Shown one piece after another: positions 1-9,527 of a stretch of 64,000 nucleotides of DNA. Every line of letters starts with the position of its first letter. Positions within the stretch are counted from its first letter, which is position 1. A program made the position numbers and the translations under genes. The stretch is taken from positions 117,706 through 181,705 of the forward strand of contig CATWDJ010000003.1 of assembly GCA_958349535.1 (NCBI GenBank), given 5' to 3'. This stretch comes from Maccoyibacter sp900556645 (lineage in GTDB: Bacteria; Bacillota; Clostridia; Lachnospirales; Lachnospiraceae). The notes beneath the pieces were generated by a model, which worked only from the letters and a program-made list of their open reading frames with translations, ran no database searches and was not told the DNA's origin.

Positions 1-2
1 AA

Positions 3-677
3 AGCTATGGCTTTATCAAGGTATTGTCTACTTTGCTGACCCTCCCGTTTATTTATAGAATTTATCGGGCAGATGAAGTGCGGAGAGGTTATTTGGAACC
101 GGAGTGGAAGAACGTGGTGAAAAGCTTTCGGCAGGAATTACCGGTGATTGCAGGGATTGCTCTTATGGCGGCCTGCCTGTCTGTTGTTTTAAATAACATT
201 CTGGCGTGGACGCCGCTGATAGAAACTTCTAAGAGCTATCAGCAGGTGGCAAAAGCCTTTTTTGGCGGAGGAATCATTTTTGAAATTTTAGGACCCTGTA
301 TTTTGGTTCCCATATTGGAGGAATATGTGTTTCGGGGGCTGGTTTACCGCAGGCTGCGGGAATGGCTCTCCCTTCCATGGGCGGTGGGAATTTCCGCAGT
401 AATTTTCGGAGTAATGCATATGAATCTGGTACAGTTCATCTATGCGGGGTTGTTGGGAATTTTCCTTGCACTTTGTGCGGAACGGACAGAATATCTGTAT
501 GGTGCCATTGCCGGACATATGGCGGCTAATACCATATCGGTAATTCGAACAGAGACAGAATGGCTGAAATGGATGGAGCATCCCTTTGGGGTAAAGCTGT
601 GTATGACCATCGGTCTGGGACTGGTTTTCGTGGGATTAGCAGTCATTATTTTCCGAAAAAAGAGAGATACAATTTAG
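3..677 (+). CDS. CPBP family intramembrane metalloprotease, 5' end cut by window edge
   Basis: The reading frame is open from the left edge (codons in phase from base 3), so the N-terminus is missing and the first in-window TTG is not necessarily the start. The protein is a multi-pass membrane protein with the CPBP (CAAX protease / bacteriocin-processing) signature: an EExxxR motif in PILEEYVFRG, then FGVMHMN with the metal-binding His, then GHMAAN late in the last helices. Family members are membrane-embedded glutamic or metallo-proteases used in peptide maturation, self-immunity or protein turnover; the substrate cannot be told here. The gene ends about 275 bases before gltB and is separated from it by a terminator-like hairpin, so it belongs to an upstream unit outside the window. 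Confidence 0.88.
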   Translation, partial: SYGFIKVLSTLLTLPFIYRIYRADEVRRGYLEPEWKNVVKSFRQELPVIAGIALMAACLSVVLNNILAWTPLIETSKSYQQVAKAFFGGGIIFEILGPCILVPILEEYVFRGLVYRRLREWLSLPWAVGISAVIFGVMHMNLVQFIYAGLLGIFLALCAERTEYLYGAIAGHMAANTISVIRTETEWLKWMEHPFGVKLCMTIGLGLVFVGLAVIIFRKKRDTI

Positions 678-703
678 ACACAATTTAATAAAAAAGAGAA
701 AAC

Positions 704-778
704 AAAGAGGTTTTTAGAAAAAAAGTTTTTGTGAGATTTGAGAAAAATCCAATAAAATTGTTTCTAAAAACCTTTTTT
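704..778 (+). terminator. AT-rich hairpin with T-run after the CPBP gene
   Basis: A perfect 13-base inverted repeat (708-720 with 761-773) extends by a G-T and three A-T pairs to about 17 pairs, with a 40-base loop. The descending arm runs into six T residues (773-778). It most simply ends the CPBP transcript. The stem is poor in GC and the loop is long, so termination strength is uncertain. Confidence 0.5.
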
Positions 779-864
779 AATGAAAAAATAAAAATAAATA
801 ATCTGACAATATAAAAATGTAAACAGTAAAGACAAATAATCAGTTTATTTAAGTAAAAAAAGTG

Positions 865-893
865 TTTACACGAAAAAAAAACAGGTGTATCAT
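865..893 (+). promoter_or_regulatory. sigma-A promoter of gltB
   Basis: TTTACA (865-870), 17-base spacer, TATCAT (888-893). The predicted start site lies about 50 bases before the gltB ATG, and the rest of the leader is purine-rich with no clear regulatory fold. Confidence 0.6.
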
Positions 894-950
894 AAATGTT
901 AGAAAAAACGTAGAAGGTGCAACAGACAGAAGGCACAGAAAGGAAGAGGT

Positions 951-3900
951 ATGAAGACACAGATGAACGAGAGTACTGCAACAGCAAAAGGATTGTATGA
1001 TCCGAGTTTTGAGCATGATAACTGCGGTATCGGTTCCGTTGTAAATATCAAAGGAATCAAGACCCATGAAACCGTAGAAAATGCATTGAAGATTGTAGAA
1101 AATTTGAAACACAGAGCAGGAAAAGATGCCGAGGGTAAAACCGGTGACGGTGTTGGTATTCTGTTACAGATTTCACATAAATTTTTTAAAAAGGCATGTG
1201 AACCTTTGGGAATCCAGTTGGGAGAAGAGCGGGATTACGGAATCGGAATGTTTTTCTTTCCACAGGAAGAACTGAAGCGGAATCAGGCAAAGAAAATGTT
1301 CGAGGTTATCATTGAAAAAGAGGGGATGGAATTTTTAGGTTGGAGAGAGGTTCCTACAGACCCGAAGACTTTGGGACAGAAAGCCATCGATTGTATGCCT
1401 TATATCATGCAGGGCTTTGTAAAACGTCCGGCAGACTGTCCGAAGGGACTGGATTTTGACCGGAAGCTGTATGTTGCCAGAAGAGTGTTCGAGCAGAGTA
1501 ATGACGATACCTATGTGGTTTCCTTCTCCAGCAGAACCATCGTATACAAGGGAATGTTCTTAGTGGAGCAGCTTCGATTGTTTTTCAAGGATTTGCAGGA
1601 TAAGGATTATGAATCTGCCATTGCAACGGTACACTCCCGTTTCTCTACCAATACCAATCCAAGCTGGGAGAGAGCCCATCCGAACCGTTTTATCGTACAT
1701 AACGGTGAGATTAATACCATTCGGGGTAATGCAGATAAGATGCTTGCCCGCGAGGAGACGATGGAATCCGAGCATTTAAAGGGCGAATTGCAGAAGGTGC
1801 TTCCGGTGGTCAATACCGCAGGTTCCGACTCCGCCATGCTGGATAACACGCTGGAATTTTTGGTAATGAGCGGTATGGAGCTTCCACTGGCGGTTATGAT
1901 TACCATTCCTGAGCCTTGGGCAAATAACAGTATTATGAGCCAGAAGAAAAAAGATTTTTATCAGTATTATGCAACCATGATGGAGCCATGGGACGGCCCG
2001 GCTTCGATTCTCTTTTCTGACGGAGATATTATGGGAGCGGTTCTGGACCGTAACGGATTGAGACCTTCCAGATATTACATTACAAACGATGATTATCTGA
2101 TTCTTTCCTCAGAAGTGGGAGTTTTGGAAATTGAGCCGGAGCGTATCAAAGTAAAAGAAAGACTTCGCCCGGGAAAAATGCTTTTAGTGGATACCGTAAA
2201 GGGAGAGGTCATTGACGATGAGGAGTTAAAAGATCGTTATGCGGACAAACAGCCGTATGGTGAGTGGTTAGACCGCAATCTGGTAGAGTTGAAGGATTTG
2301 AAGATTCCTAATGAGCGTGTAATGGAATACAAAAAAGAAGAATTGAGAAGAATGCAGAAGGCATTTGGATATACCTATGAATCCACCAGAGATACCATTC
2401 TTCCGATGGCACAGAACGGAGCAGAATCCATTGCAGCCATGGGTATTGATTCTCCGATTCCGGTGTTATCCAATGACCAGCAGCCGTTGTTTAACTATTT
2501 TAAACAGCTCTTTGCACAGGTTACCAACCCGCCAATCGACTGTATCCGTGAGGAAGTAGTAACATCTACCACCGTATACATCGGAGAGGACGGAAACCTT
2601 CTGGAAGAGCAGGCAATCAACTGTCAGGTGTTAAAGATTCACAACCCGATTCTGACCAATACGGATTTGATGAAGATTCGTACCATGAAACGGGATGGAT
2701 TTAAGGTTGTGACTTTGCCGATTACTTATTATAAGAATACCAGCCTGCAGAAAGCCTTGGATCATCTCTTTGTGGAGGCGGACAGAGCTCATAGGGACGG
2801 AGCCAATATCCTGATTCTTTCCGATCGTGGTGTGGATGAGAACCATGTGGCAATTCCTTCTCTGTTGGCAGTAGCAGCATTGAACCAGCATTTGGTCGAG
2901 ACAAAGAAACGCACCAGCCTTGCCATGATTCTGGAATCCGGCGAGCCAAGAGAGGTACATCATTTTGCCACTCTGTTGGGATACGGTGCCTGTGCCATCA
3001 ATCCTTATCTGGTACAGGATACGATCAAAAATCTCATTGATGAGCATATGTTAGACAAGGATTATTATGCAGCTATTGATGATTACAATAATGCAGTTAT
3101 TCACGGAATTGTAAAGATTGCTTCCAAAATGGGTATTTCCACCATTCAGTCCTATCAGGGCTCCAAGATTTTCGAGGCAATCGGTATAGATTCCGAGGTC
3201 ATTGATAAATACTTTACCAATACCGTCAGCAGAATCGGCGGTATCAATTTAGCAGATATTGAAAAAGCAGTAGATACGCTTCATTCCGAGGCTTACGATC
3301 CGTTGGGACTGGAAACAGATTTGACCTTGGACTCCAAAGGACGCCATAAGATGAGAAGCGGAGCAGAGGAACATCTCTATAATCCTCAGACCATCCATCT
3401 GTTACAGGAGGCAACCAGAAGAGGAGATTATGGATTGTTCAAAGAATATTCCAAGCTCTTAGACGGAGAAGAGAGAGCCTTGAATATCCGTGGCTTGATG
3501 GATTTCAATTATCCGAAGAAAGGAATTCCGATTGAGGAAGTGGAGAGCGTGGATTCCATTGTAACCCGTTTTAAAACAGGAGCTATGTCCTACGGTTCTA
3601 TTTCTCAGGAGGCACATGAGACACTGGCTATCGCCATGAATAAACTTCACGGAAAATCCAATTCCGGTGAAGGTGGAGAGAGCTTAGAGAGACTGACCGT
3701 CGGAAAAGACGGATTAAATAAATGCTCTGCCATTAAGCAGGTGGCAAGCGGACGTTTCGGTGTTACCAGCCGTTATCTGGTAAGTGCCAAGGAGATTCAG
3801 ATTAAGATGGCACAGGGAGCAAAACCGGGCGAAGGCGGACATCTTCCGGCAGGAAAGGTTTATCCTTGGATTGCAAAAACCAGACACTCCACACCGGGCG

Positions 3901-5504
3901 TAAGTCTGATTTCTCCGCCACCTCACCATGATATCTACTCCATTGAGGATTTGGAACAGTTGATTTTTGATTTGAAGAATTCCAATAGAGATGCCAGAAT
4001 TTCCGTAAAACTGGTATCTGAAGCAGGAGTGGGAACCGTTGCGGCAGGTGTTGCCAAGGCAGGAGCACAGGTTATCCTGATTTCCGGCTATGACGGAGGA
4101 ACCGGTGCTGCACCGAGCAGCTCCATTCATAACGCAGGACTTCCGTGGGAGCTGGGACTGGCAGAGACCCATCAGACCCTGATTATGAATGGGCTTAGAA
4201 ATAAAGTCAGAATCGAGACAGACGGAAAGCTGATGACCGGAAGGGATGTTGCCATTGCAGCACTTTTAGGAGCAGAGGAATTTGGTTTTGCTACGGCTCC
4301 GTTGGTAAGTATGGGCTGTGTCATGATGCGTGTCTGCAACTTAGATACCTGTCCGGTGGGAATTGCAACCCAGAACCCGGAGCTTCGCAAGCGTTTCAAA
4401 GGAAAACCGGAATATGTTATGAACTTTATGCGGTTTGTGGCAGAAGAGCTTCGTGAATATATGGCAAAATTGGGCGTACGTACTGTGGATGAACTGGTAG
4501 GACGTTCCGATTTACTGAAGGTAAGGGATGAACTGACAGAGCGTCAGAAGAAAGTAGATTTATCACGGATTCTGAACAATCCGTTTGCAGGACCGAAGGA
4601 GAAGGTAACCTTTGATCCGAAACAGGTATATGATTTTGAATTGGAGAAAACTGCTGATGAGAAGGTGCTGTTAAAGCAGTTAAAAGCAGCCTTAGATTCC
4701 GGTCAGAAACGATGCATTGAAATTGAACTGACCAATACGGACCGTTCTTTTGGTACGATTTTCGGTTCGGAAATCACAAAGAAATATCATGATACTCTGG
4801 AAGAAGATACTTATGTGGTAAAATGCAGCGGTGCCGGTGGACAGAGCTTTGGAGCATTTATACCGAAAGGTCTGACTCTGGAACTGGTGGGAGACAGTAA
4901 CGATTATTTCGGAAAAGGTCTTTCCGGCGGAAAGTTGGTGGTTTATCCGCCGACAGGTTCGAATTTCAAAGCGGACGAAAATATCATTATCGGAAACGTG
5001 GCACTTTACGGAGCCACCAGCGGAAAAGCATTTATCAATGGTGTGGCAGGAGAGCGTTTCTGTGTTCGTAACTCAGGAGCCATTGCGGTAGTAGAAGGTG
5101 TGGGAGACCACGGCTGTGAGTACATGACCGGAGGACGTGTGGTTGTCTTAGGAAAGACGGGCAAAAACTTTGCGGCAGGTATGAGCGGCGGTATTGCCTA
5201 TGTACTGGATGAAGACAGCGATTTATATATGAGAACCAACAAAGAGATGGTTTCTATGGAAGAGATTACTTCCAAATATGATGTTTTGGAATTAAAGGAA
5301 ATGATAAAAGAGCATGTGGCACTTACCAATTCCGAAAAAGGAAAGATGATTCTGGATAATTTCAGCGAATATCTGCCGAAATTCAAGAAGGTAATACCAT
5401 TTGACTATAACCGTATGCTGATGACCATTGTTCAGATGGAAGAAAAAGGTCTGAACGCAGAGCAGGCACAGATTGAAGCATTTTATGCCAACACAAAGAG
5501 ATAG
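951..5504 (+). CDS. gltB: glutamate synthase (NADPH) large subunit
   Basis: Makes two glutamates from glutamine and 2-oxoglutarate together with the GltD subunit encoded next; cytoplasmic flavoprotein. At 1517 residues it is full length for GltB. Order: a 24-residue propeptide; the class II glutamine amidotransferase domain starting at Cys25 (DNCGIG), the N-terminal nucleophile after propeptide removal; a central linker domain (roughly 475-770); the FMN/2-oxoglutarate synthase barrel (about 820-1190); and the C-terminal GXGXG beta-helix (about 1270-1460). Three Cys at 1123, 1129 and 1134 match the CxxxxxCxxxxC ligands of the 3Fe-4S cluster. An AGGAAGAGG ribosome site sits immediately before ATG 951; a second ATG at 963 is possible. 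Operon with gltD, 15 bases downstream. Confidence 0.98.
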   Translation: MKTQMNESTATAKGLYDPSFEHDNCGIGSVVNIKGIKTHETVENALKIVENLKHRAGKDAEGKTGDGVGILLQISHKFFKKACEPLGIQLGEERDYGIGMFFFPQEELKRNQAKKMFEVIIEKEGMEFLGWREVPTDPKTLGQKAIDCMPYIMQGFVKRPADCPKGLDFDRKLYVARRVFEQSNDDTYVVSFSSRTIVYKGMFLVEQLRLFFKDLQDKDYESAIATVHSRFSTNTNPSWERAHPNRFIVHNGEINTIRGNADKMLAREETMESEHLKGELQKVLPVVNTAGSDSAMLDNTLEFLVMSGMELPLAVMITIPEPWANNSIMSQKKKDFYQYYATMMEPWDGPASILFSDGDIMGAVLDRNGLRPSRYYITNDDYLILSSEVGVLEIEPERIKVKERLRPGKMLLVDTVKGEVIDDEELKDRYADKQPYGEWLDRNLVELKDLKIPNERVMEYKKEELRRMQKAFGYTYESTRDTILPMAQNGAESIAAMGIDSPIPVLSNDQQPLFNYFKQLFAQVTNPPIDCIREEVVTSTTVYIGEDGNLLEEQAINCQVLKIHNPILTNTDLMKIRTMKRDGFKVVTLPITYYKNTSLQKALDHLFVEADRAHRDGANILILSDRGVDENHVAIPSLLAVAALNQHLVETKKRTSLAMILESGEPREVHHFATLLGYGACAINPYLVQDTIKNLIDEHMLDKDYYAAIDDYNNAVIHGIVKIASKMGISTIQSYQGSKIFEAIGIDSEVIDKYFTNTVSRIGGINLADIEKAVDTLHSEAYDPLGLETDLTLDSKGRHKMRSGAEEHLYNPQTIHLLQEATRRGDYGLFKEYSKLLDGEERALNIRGLMDFNYPKKGIPIEEVESVDSIVTRFKTGAMSYGSISQEAHETLAIAMNKLHGKSNSGEGGESLERLTVGKDGLNKCSAIKQVASGRFGVTSRYLVSAKEIQIKMAQGAKPGEGGHLPAGKVYPWIAKTRHSTPGVSLISPPPHHDIYSIEDLEQLIFDLKNSNRDARISVKLVSEAGVGTVAAGVAKAGAQVILISGYDGGTGAAPSSSIHNAGLPWELGLAETHQTLIMNGLRNKVRIETDGKLMTGRDVAIAALLGAEEFGFATAPLVSMGCVMMRVCNLDTCPVGIATQNPELRKRFKGKPEYVMNFMRFVAEELREYMAKLGVRTVDELVGRSDLLKVRDELTERQKKVDLSRILNNPFAGPKEKVTFDPKQVYDFELEKTADEKVLLKQLKAALDSGQKRCIEIELTNTDRSFGTIFGSEITKKYHDTLEEDTYVVKCSGAGGQSFGAFIPKGLTLELVGDSNDYFGKGLSGGKLVVYPPTGSNFKADENIIIGNVALYGATSGKAFINGVAGERFCVRNSGAIAVVEGVGDHGCEYMTGGRVVVLGKTGKNFAAGMSGGIAYVLDEDSDLYMRTNKEMVSMEEITSKYDVLELKEMIKEHVALTNSEKGKMILDNFSEYLPKFKKVIPFDYNRMLMTIVQMEEKGLNAEQAQIEAFYANTKR

Positions 5505-5519
5505 GAGGGAGATGGAACC

Positions 5520-7010
5520 ATGGGAAAATCAACAGGTTTTATGGAATATAACAGAGAGAATACGACAGCGATTGAACCGAAGGAACGTATCAAGAATTTC
5601 AACGAGTTCCATATTCCTCTGTCAAAGGAAAAAAGAAGGGAACAGGGAGCCAGATGTATGGACTGCGGGGTACCGTTCTGCCAGTCCGGTATGACCATTA
5701 TGGGAATGACCAGCGGATGTCCGCTACACAATCTGGTACCGGAGTGGAATGACTTGGTATACCGGGACAATTTGGAACGGGCATATGCCAGACTGACCAA
5801 GACGAACAATTTTCCGGAGTTTACCTCCAGAGTATGTCCGGCACTTTGTGAAAAAGCTTGTACCTGCAGTCTTTATGGAGATGCCGTTACTGTGCGGGAA
5901 AATGAAAACAGTATCATAGAGAATGCCTATGAAAAGGGCTATGCCAAGGCAAAACCGCCAAAGGTACGCAGCGGTAAGAAGGTGGCAGTTATCGGCTCCG
6001 GTCCGGCGGGACTGGCAGCGGCTGACCAGTTGAACAAGCGTGGTCATTCCGTAACCGTATATGAGAGGGATGACCGTGTGGGCGGACTCCTGATGTATGG
6101 TATTCCGAATATGAAGCTGGAAAAACAGTATATTGACCGGAAAGTAGAGGTTATGAAGGAAGAGGGCGTAGAGTTTATTACCGGCGTCAATGTGGGAAAA
6201 GACATAAAGTCGGCAAAACTCTTAAAAGAATACGACCGGGTTATCTTAGCCTGCGGAGCCAAGAATCCACGGGATATCAAAGCACCGGGAAGAGACGCAG
6301 AGGGAATTTATTTTGCAGTGGACTTTTTGAGCTCCACTACCAAGAGCCTTTTGGATTCTGAATTAAAGGATAATAAATATATTTCCGCAAAAGGAAAAAA
6401 TGTCATTATTATCGGTGGCGGTGATACCGGAAACGACTGTGTAGGAACCTGTATCCGCCACGGAGCAAAGAGTGTGACTCAGTTGGAAATGATGCCGAAG
6501 GCACCGGATGAGAGAGCAGAAAACAACCCGTGGCCGGAATGGCCTAAGGTTTCCAAGACCGATTACGGTCAGGAGGAGGCAATCGCAGTTTTCGGTCATG
6601 ACCCTCGTATCTATCAGACTACGGTAAAAGAGTTCTTAAAGGATAAAAAGGGTGCAGTCTGCGGCGTAAAAACCGTCAAGCTGGAAAGTAAGAAGGATGA
6701 AAAAACAGGACGCATGGTTATGGCAGAGGTAGAAGGAAGCGAAGCAGTACTGGATGCCGAGCTGGTTCTCATTGCAGCAGGATTTTTGGGAACAGAAAAA
6801 TATGTTGCAGATGCTTTTGGCGTGAAGATGAATGAGCGAACCAATGTGGCAACGGAGCCGGAGCATCATGCTACCAGCGTAGAGCGTGTCTATGTGGCAG
6901 GAGATATGCACAGAGGACAGTCTTTGGTTGTATGGGCAATCCGCGAAGGACGTGAGGCGGCAAGAGAAGTGGATGAGAGCCTGATGGGCTATACTTATCT
7001 GGCACGTTAA
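5520..7010 (+). CDS. gltD: glutamate synthase (NADPH) small subunit
   Basis: Delivers electrons from NADPH through FAD and iron-sulfur clusters to GltB. The 496-residue length is normal. The N-terminal ferredoxin-like region has the cluster cysteines (CMDC at 46-49, Cys54, Cys67, then Cys106, 110, 114, 116). The FAD dinucleotide fold is GSGPAG at 159-164, followed by the characteristic GGLLMYGIP stretch; the NADPH fold is GGGDTG at 299-304. The C-terminal AGD motif (VAGDMHRGQSLVVWAI) closes the FAD site. A good AGGAGGG site precedes ATG 5520. Cotranscribed with gltB and followed by a strong terminator. Confidence 0.98.
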   Translation: MGKSTGFMEYNRENTTAIEPKERIKNFNEFHIPLSKEKRREQGARCMDCGVPFCQSGMTIMGMTSGCPLHNLVPEWNDLVYRDNLERAYARLTKTNNFPEFTSRVCPALCEKACTCSLYGDAVTVRENENSIIENAYEKGYAKAKPPKVRSGKKVAVIGSGPAGLAAADQLNKRGHSVTVYERDDRVGGLLMYGIPNMKLEKQYIDRKVEVMKEEGVEFITGVNVGKDIKSAKLLKEYDRVILACGAKNPRDIKAPGRDAEGIYFAVDFLSSTTKSLLDSELKDNKYISAKGKNVIIIGGGDTGNDCVGTCIRHGAKSVTQLEMMPKAPDERAENNPWPEWPKVSKTDYGQEEAIAVFGHDPRIYQTTVKEFLKDKKGAVCGVKTVKLESKKDEKTGRMVMAEVEGSEAVLDAELVLIAAGFLGTEKYVADAFGVKMNERTNVATEPEHHATSVERVYVAGDMHRGQSLVVWAIREGREAAREVDESLMGYTYLAR

Positions 7011-7022
7011 ATTAAATAGAAG

Positions 7023-7064
7023 AAAAAAGTTGTTATACGGTGATGGTGTAACAACTTTTTTATT
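7023..7064 (+). terminator. intrinsic terminator of gltBD
   Basis: Perfect 13-base stem (7023-7035 with 7049-7061, A6GTTGTTA paired to TAACAACT6), loop of 13 bases and a T-run. Marks the end of the gltB-gltD operon. Confidence 0.85.
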
Positions 7065-7071
7065 TCATGTG

Positions 7072-7101
7072 TTCACAAACCCCTATGATTTGTGCTACAA
7101 T
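7072..7101 (+). promoter_or_regulatory. promoter of the HAD-corA unit
   Basis: TTCACA (7072-7077), 18-base spacer, and an extended -10 element TGCTACAAT (hexamer 7096-7101). A second TATAAT lies at 7111-7116 without a good -35, so the exact start is uncertain. Confidence 0.5.
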
Positions 7102-7138
7102 AAGTCTGGTTATAATTATGTAAATGTTAGGTGAGATT

Positions 7139-7924
7139 ATGGGAAGAAAAGCAATCTTTTTTGACATAGACGGAACGCTATGGGATGAAAAATTTCAAAT
7201 ACCGGACAGCACCAGAGAGGCTTTTTGTCGTTTAAAAGAGAATGGGCATTTAACCTTTATCTGTACGGGGAGAACTATGTCCTATATTCAGGATGAGAGG
7301 TTACTTTCCTTAGGCTTTGACGGAATAGTTGCGGGCTGCGGTACCTATGTAGAAAAGGGAAAAGAAGTGCTTTTCTATAAAAAGATAGAACCTGAAGTTT
7401 TAAAGCATACACTGGGAGTATTACAACCCTTTCACTATCCCGTTGTTTTGGAGGGGCGGGAGCATCTCTATGTGGATGAGGAAACCTTTGGAGATGATCC
7501 ATTTTTACAGGTGTTGAAAAAATCTGTGCCGGATAAATTAATTCCAATTTCCGGTAATGAGGGCTGTTGGGAAGCCAGCAAGCTTAGTATTGATGTCCGA
7601 GGGCGGGAATGCCGTGAGATTTTAGAAGGTCTGTCGGAGTATTATGATGTAATTTATCATGGGACAGACTTTGTAGAACTTGTGCCCAAGAACTTCTCAA
7701 AGGCAACAGGAATTGCATGTGCATGTGAGAAATTAGGGATTGCACATGAGGATACCTATGCTTTTGGGGACAGTATGAATGACTATGATATGATTCACTA
7801 TGTGAAGACCGGAATTGTTATGGGAAATGGATTGGATGAAATTAAGGCAATTGCGGATTATGTCACGAGTGAGCTCCATGAGGACGGTATCTATAACGGA
7901 CTGCGTCATTTTGCGTTGATTTAG
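7139..7924 (+). CDS. Cof-type HAD-IIB family hydrolase (phosphatase)
   Basis: Haloacid dehalogenase phosphatase of the Cof/sugar-phosphatase subgroup, 261 residues. Motif I is FFDIDGT with nucleophile Asp9 and acid/base Asp11; motif II is ICTGRT; motif IV is GDSMNDYDM near the C-terminus; a Cof-type cap lies between. These enzymes dephosphorylate sugar phosphates or flavin and nucleotide monophosphates; the substrate is not readable from sequence. ATG 7139 is preferred over the in-frame ATG 7124 because AGGTGAG lies just before it and the family normally begins with a few residues before the DxD motif. It heads a two-gene unit with corA. Confidence 0.9.
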   Translation: MGRKAIFFDIDGTLWDEKFQIPDSTREAFCRLKENGHLTFICTGRTMSYIQDERLLSLGFDGIVAGCGTYVEKGKEVLFYKKIEPEVLKHTLGVLQPFHYPVVLEGREHLYVDEETFGDDPFLQVLKKSVPDKLIPISGNEGCWEASKLSIDVRGRECREILEGLSEYYDVIYHGTDFVELVPKNFSKATGIACACEKLGIAHEDTYAFGDSMNDYDMIHYVKTGIVMGNGLDEIKAIADYVTSELHEDGIYNGLRHFALI

Positions 7925-7970
7925 CGGGAAGTCTGTGCCGTTCTATGAAAAAAAGAGCAGGAGGAACGGC

Positions 7971-8915
7971 ATGATTAAAATATATAAGACAGAAGAGAGC
8001 ATTGTACATGAGATTGAGAAGAGCGAAGAGGGAGCATGGATAAATATGGTTTCTCCGAATATGGAGGAATGTATGAAGATTGCGGAGCAGTTTGACATTG
8101 ATATCGGAGATGTGAGAGCAGCACTGGATGATGAGGAGAGTTCCCGTATTGATTTAGAGGACGGCTATACCTTGATTCTGGTGGATATTCCCTCTGTGGA
8201 AATTCGTCATAAAAGAGAAGCCTACACTACAATCCCGTTGGGTATTATTTTAGTGGATGGAGTGATTATTACCGTTTGCGGTGAAGAGACCCCGGTGTTA
8301 GAGGCCTTTGAAAAGAGAAGAGTGAGGGATTTTTCCACGAAGAAAAAGATGCGGTTCGTGTATCAGATTCTGTATCGCTCCACCAGCATATATCAAAATT
8401 ATCTGAGGGTCATTGATAAAAGAAGAAGAGAGATTGAAGAACATATCAGTGATGATGACACCGAAGATACCGATTTGATTGACCTTCATGAGTTGGAATC
8501 CAACTTGGTATATTTTGCCACATCACTTCGGGCAAACGGTGTAGTTTTGGATCGCCTTACCAGATATGAGAGGTTGAAACAGTTTCCGGAAGACAGAGAG
8601 ATTCTGGAGGATGTAATTGTAGAAAATAAGCAGGCAATCGAAATGACCGCTATTTATCGTGATATTATCAATGGTACCAGAGAATTGCTCTCTACGATAA
8701 TCGATAACCGATTGAATAATGTGATGAAATATCTGACATCCATTACCCTTGTTATGGCTATTCCAACGGTTATATCGGGAATCTATGGTATGAATGTCAG
8801 CGGAAAATGGATGCCATTTTCCAATGTACCTTATGGATTTTATATCGTATGCGGAATTATGATTGTGATATCAGCCATAGTATTGCTGATTTTAAAGAAA
8901 CGAAAGATGATGTAA
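7971..8915 (+). CDS. corA: CorA family magnesium/divalent cation transporter
   Basis: Homopentameric inner-membrane channel for Mg2+ and related ions. 314 residues: a large acidic cytoplasmic N-terminal domain with a long helix rich in charged residues, then two C-terminal transmembrane segments. The selectivity motif GMN is present at 273-275 (IYGMNV), and the tail is basic (ILKKRKMM) as usual. A near-consensus AGGAGG at 7959-7964 fixes ATG 7971; the frame is open further upstream to a GTG at 7935 but without a ribosome site. 46 bases after the HAD gene, probably cotranscribed; followed by a hairpin terminator. Confidence 0.93.
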   Translation: MIKIYKTEESIVHEIEKSEEGAWINMVSPNMEECMKIAEQFDIDIGDVRAALDDEESSRIDLEDGYTLILVDIPSVEIRHKREAYTTIPLGIILVDGVIITVCGEETPVLEAFEKRRVRDFSTKKKMRFVYQILYRSTSIYQNYLRVIDKRRREIEEHISDDDTEDTDLIDLHELESNLVYFATSLRANGVVLDRLTRYERLKQFPEDREILEDVIVENKQAIEMTAIYRDIINGTRELLSTIIDNRLNNVMKYLTSITLVMAIPTVISGIYGMNVSGKWMPFSNVPYGFYIVCGIMIVISAIVLLILKKRKMM

Positions 8916-8929
8916 AAAATAAAGCTTAT

Positions 8930-8979
8930 AATAGCGGCCATACAGGAAAGAAACATAGTCCTATATGGCCGTTATTTTT
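8930..8979 (+). terminator. intrinsic terminator after corA, probably bidirectional
   Basis: Arms 8930-8946 and 8960-8976 pair over 17 positions with one G-T pair and one mismatch, followed by a T-run. It lies between convergent corA and the minus-strand XRE gene ending at 8986, so it may serve both. Confidence 0.8.
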
Positions 8980-8985
8980 GTGCAT

Positions 8986-9369
8986 TTAAGTAGGTTCTCT
9001 TTCGGAAGCAGGTACATTCATAGAGGCAATAAATAACTTTAAAAGCCTTAATGCATAATCTCTTTGAACCTCAGAACAACTTGTTAAAATATGTGTAATT
9101 GCTAAAACGTCTTGCTGTTGACGTTCTAACTCTTCCGGCGATGCATTGCCAAACATCATATAGTCTAAACTCATATCTAAATGCTGAGATATTGCCAACA
9201 TGGTTTCGACAGACATACCGCAGATACCTCTTTCAATATCAGAGCAATACTTAGTTGCCCGATCAATTTTTTCTGCTAACTCATCCTGAGACATCCCAAT
9301 CTGTAATCGTTTATTACGAATACGTTCTCCTACAACCAGTCGATTGTAAGAAGTTCTTTTACGATTCAT
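8986..9369 (-). CDS. XRE-family helix-turn-helix transcriptional regulator
   Basis: 127-residue DNA-binding protein. Residues about 13-75 form an XRE/HTH_3 fold (GERIRNKRLQIGMSQDELAEKI, recognition region ATKYCSDIERG); the remaining part is helical and charged and may mediate dimerisation. The start is placed at the ATG whose complement ends at 9369 because an AGGAGGG site lies directly upstream; longer in-frame extensions lack one. The gene is divergent from the polysaccharide operon starting at 9573, and the shared intergenic region holds four copies of TGTTTTAAA, one pair forming a perfect inverted repeat at the operon start site. By position it is the likely local repressor of that operon and of itself; this is inference, not shown by homology. 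Confidence 0.88.
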   Translation of the reverse strand: MNRKRTSYNRLVVGERIRNKRLQIGMSQDELAEKIDRATKYCSDIERGICGMSVETMLAISQHLDMSLDYMMFGNASPEELERQQQDVLAITHILTSCSEVQRDYALRLLKLFIASMNVPASEREPT

Positions 9370-9448
9370 AAGAATCCCTCCTTTTATGTAATTAGTATCT
9401 ACAAAAAAAGAAATAATTAGAACACGATACAAAAGAGTATCAGAGTCG

Positions 9449-9481
9449 TGTTTTAAAGACGAGAACAAAGTCTGTTTTAAA
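9449..9481. promoter_or_regulatory. two direct TGTTTTAAA repeats (candidate XRE operator, upstream pair)
   Basis: TGTTTTAAA occurs at 9449-9457 and 9473-9481, exactly 24 bases apart. The same word recurs 24 bases apart at the downstream inverted repeat. The pair lies between the XRE start and the -35 of the polysaccharide promoter. Confidence 0.5.
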
Positions 9482-9493
9482 AGCGAAAAGGTG

Positions 9494-9522
9494 TTGCATA
9501 AATTTGTAGAATATTGTATGAT
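9494..9522 (+). promoter_or_regulatory. promoter of the polysaccharide operon
   Basis: TTGCAT (9494-9499), 17-base spacer, TATGAT (9517-9522). The expected start, about 9529, falls at the edge of the inverted repeat beginning at 9528. Confidence 0.65.
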
Positions 9523-9527
9523 GGTAA

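Noticed and set aside
9370..9468. Extended XRE protein beginning near 9468
   Set aside because: A strong AGGAGGG just before the ATG at 9369 marks the true start; the extension has no ribosome site and covers candidate operator DNA.
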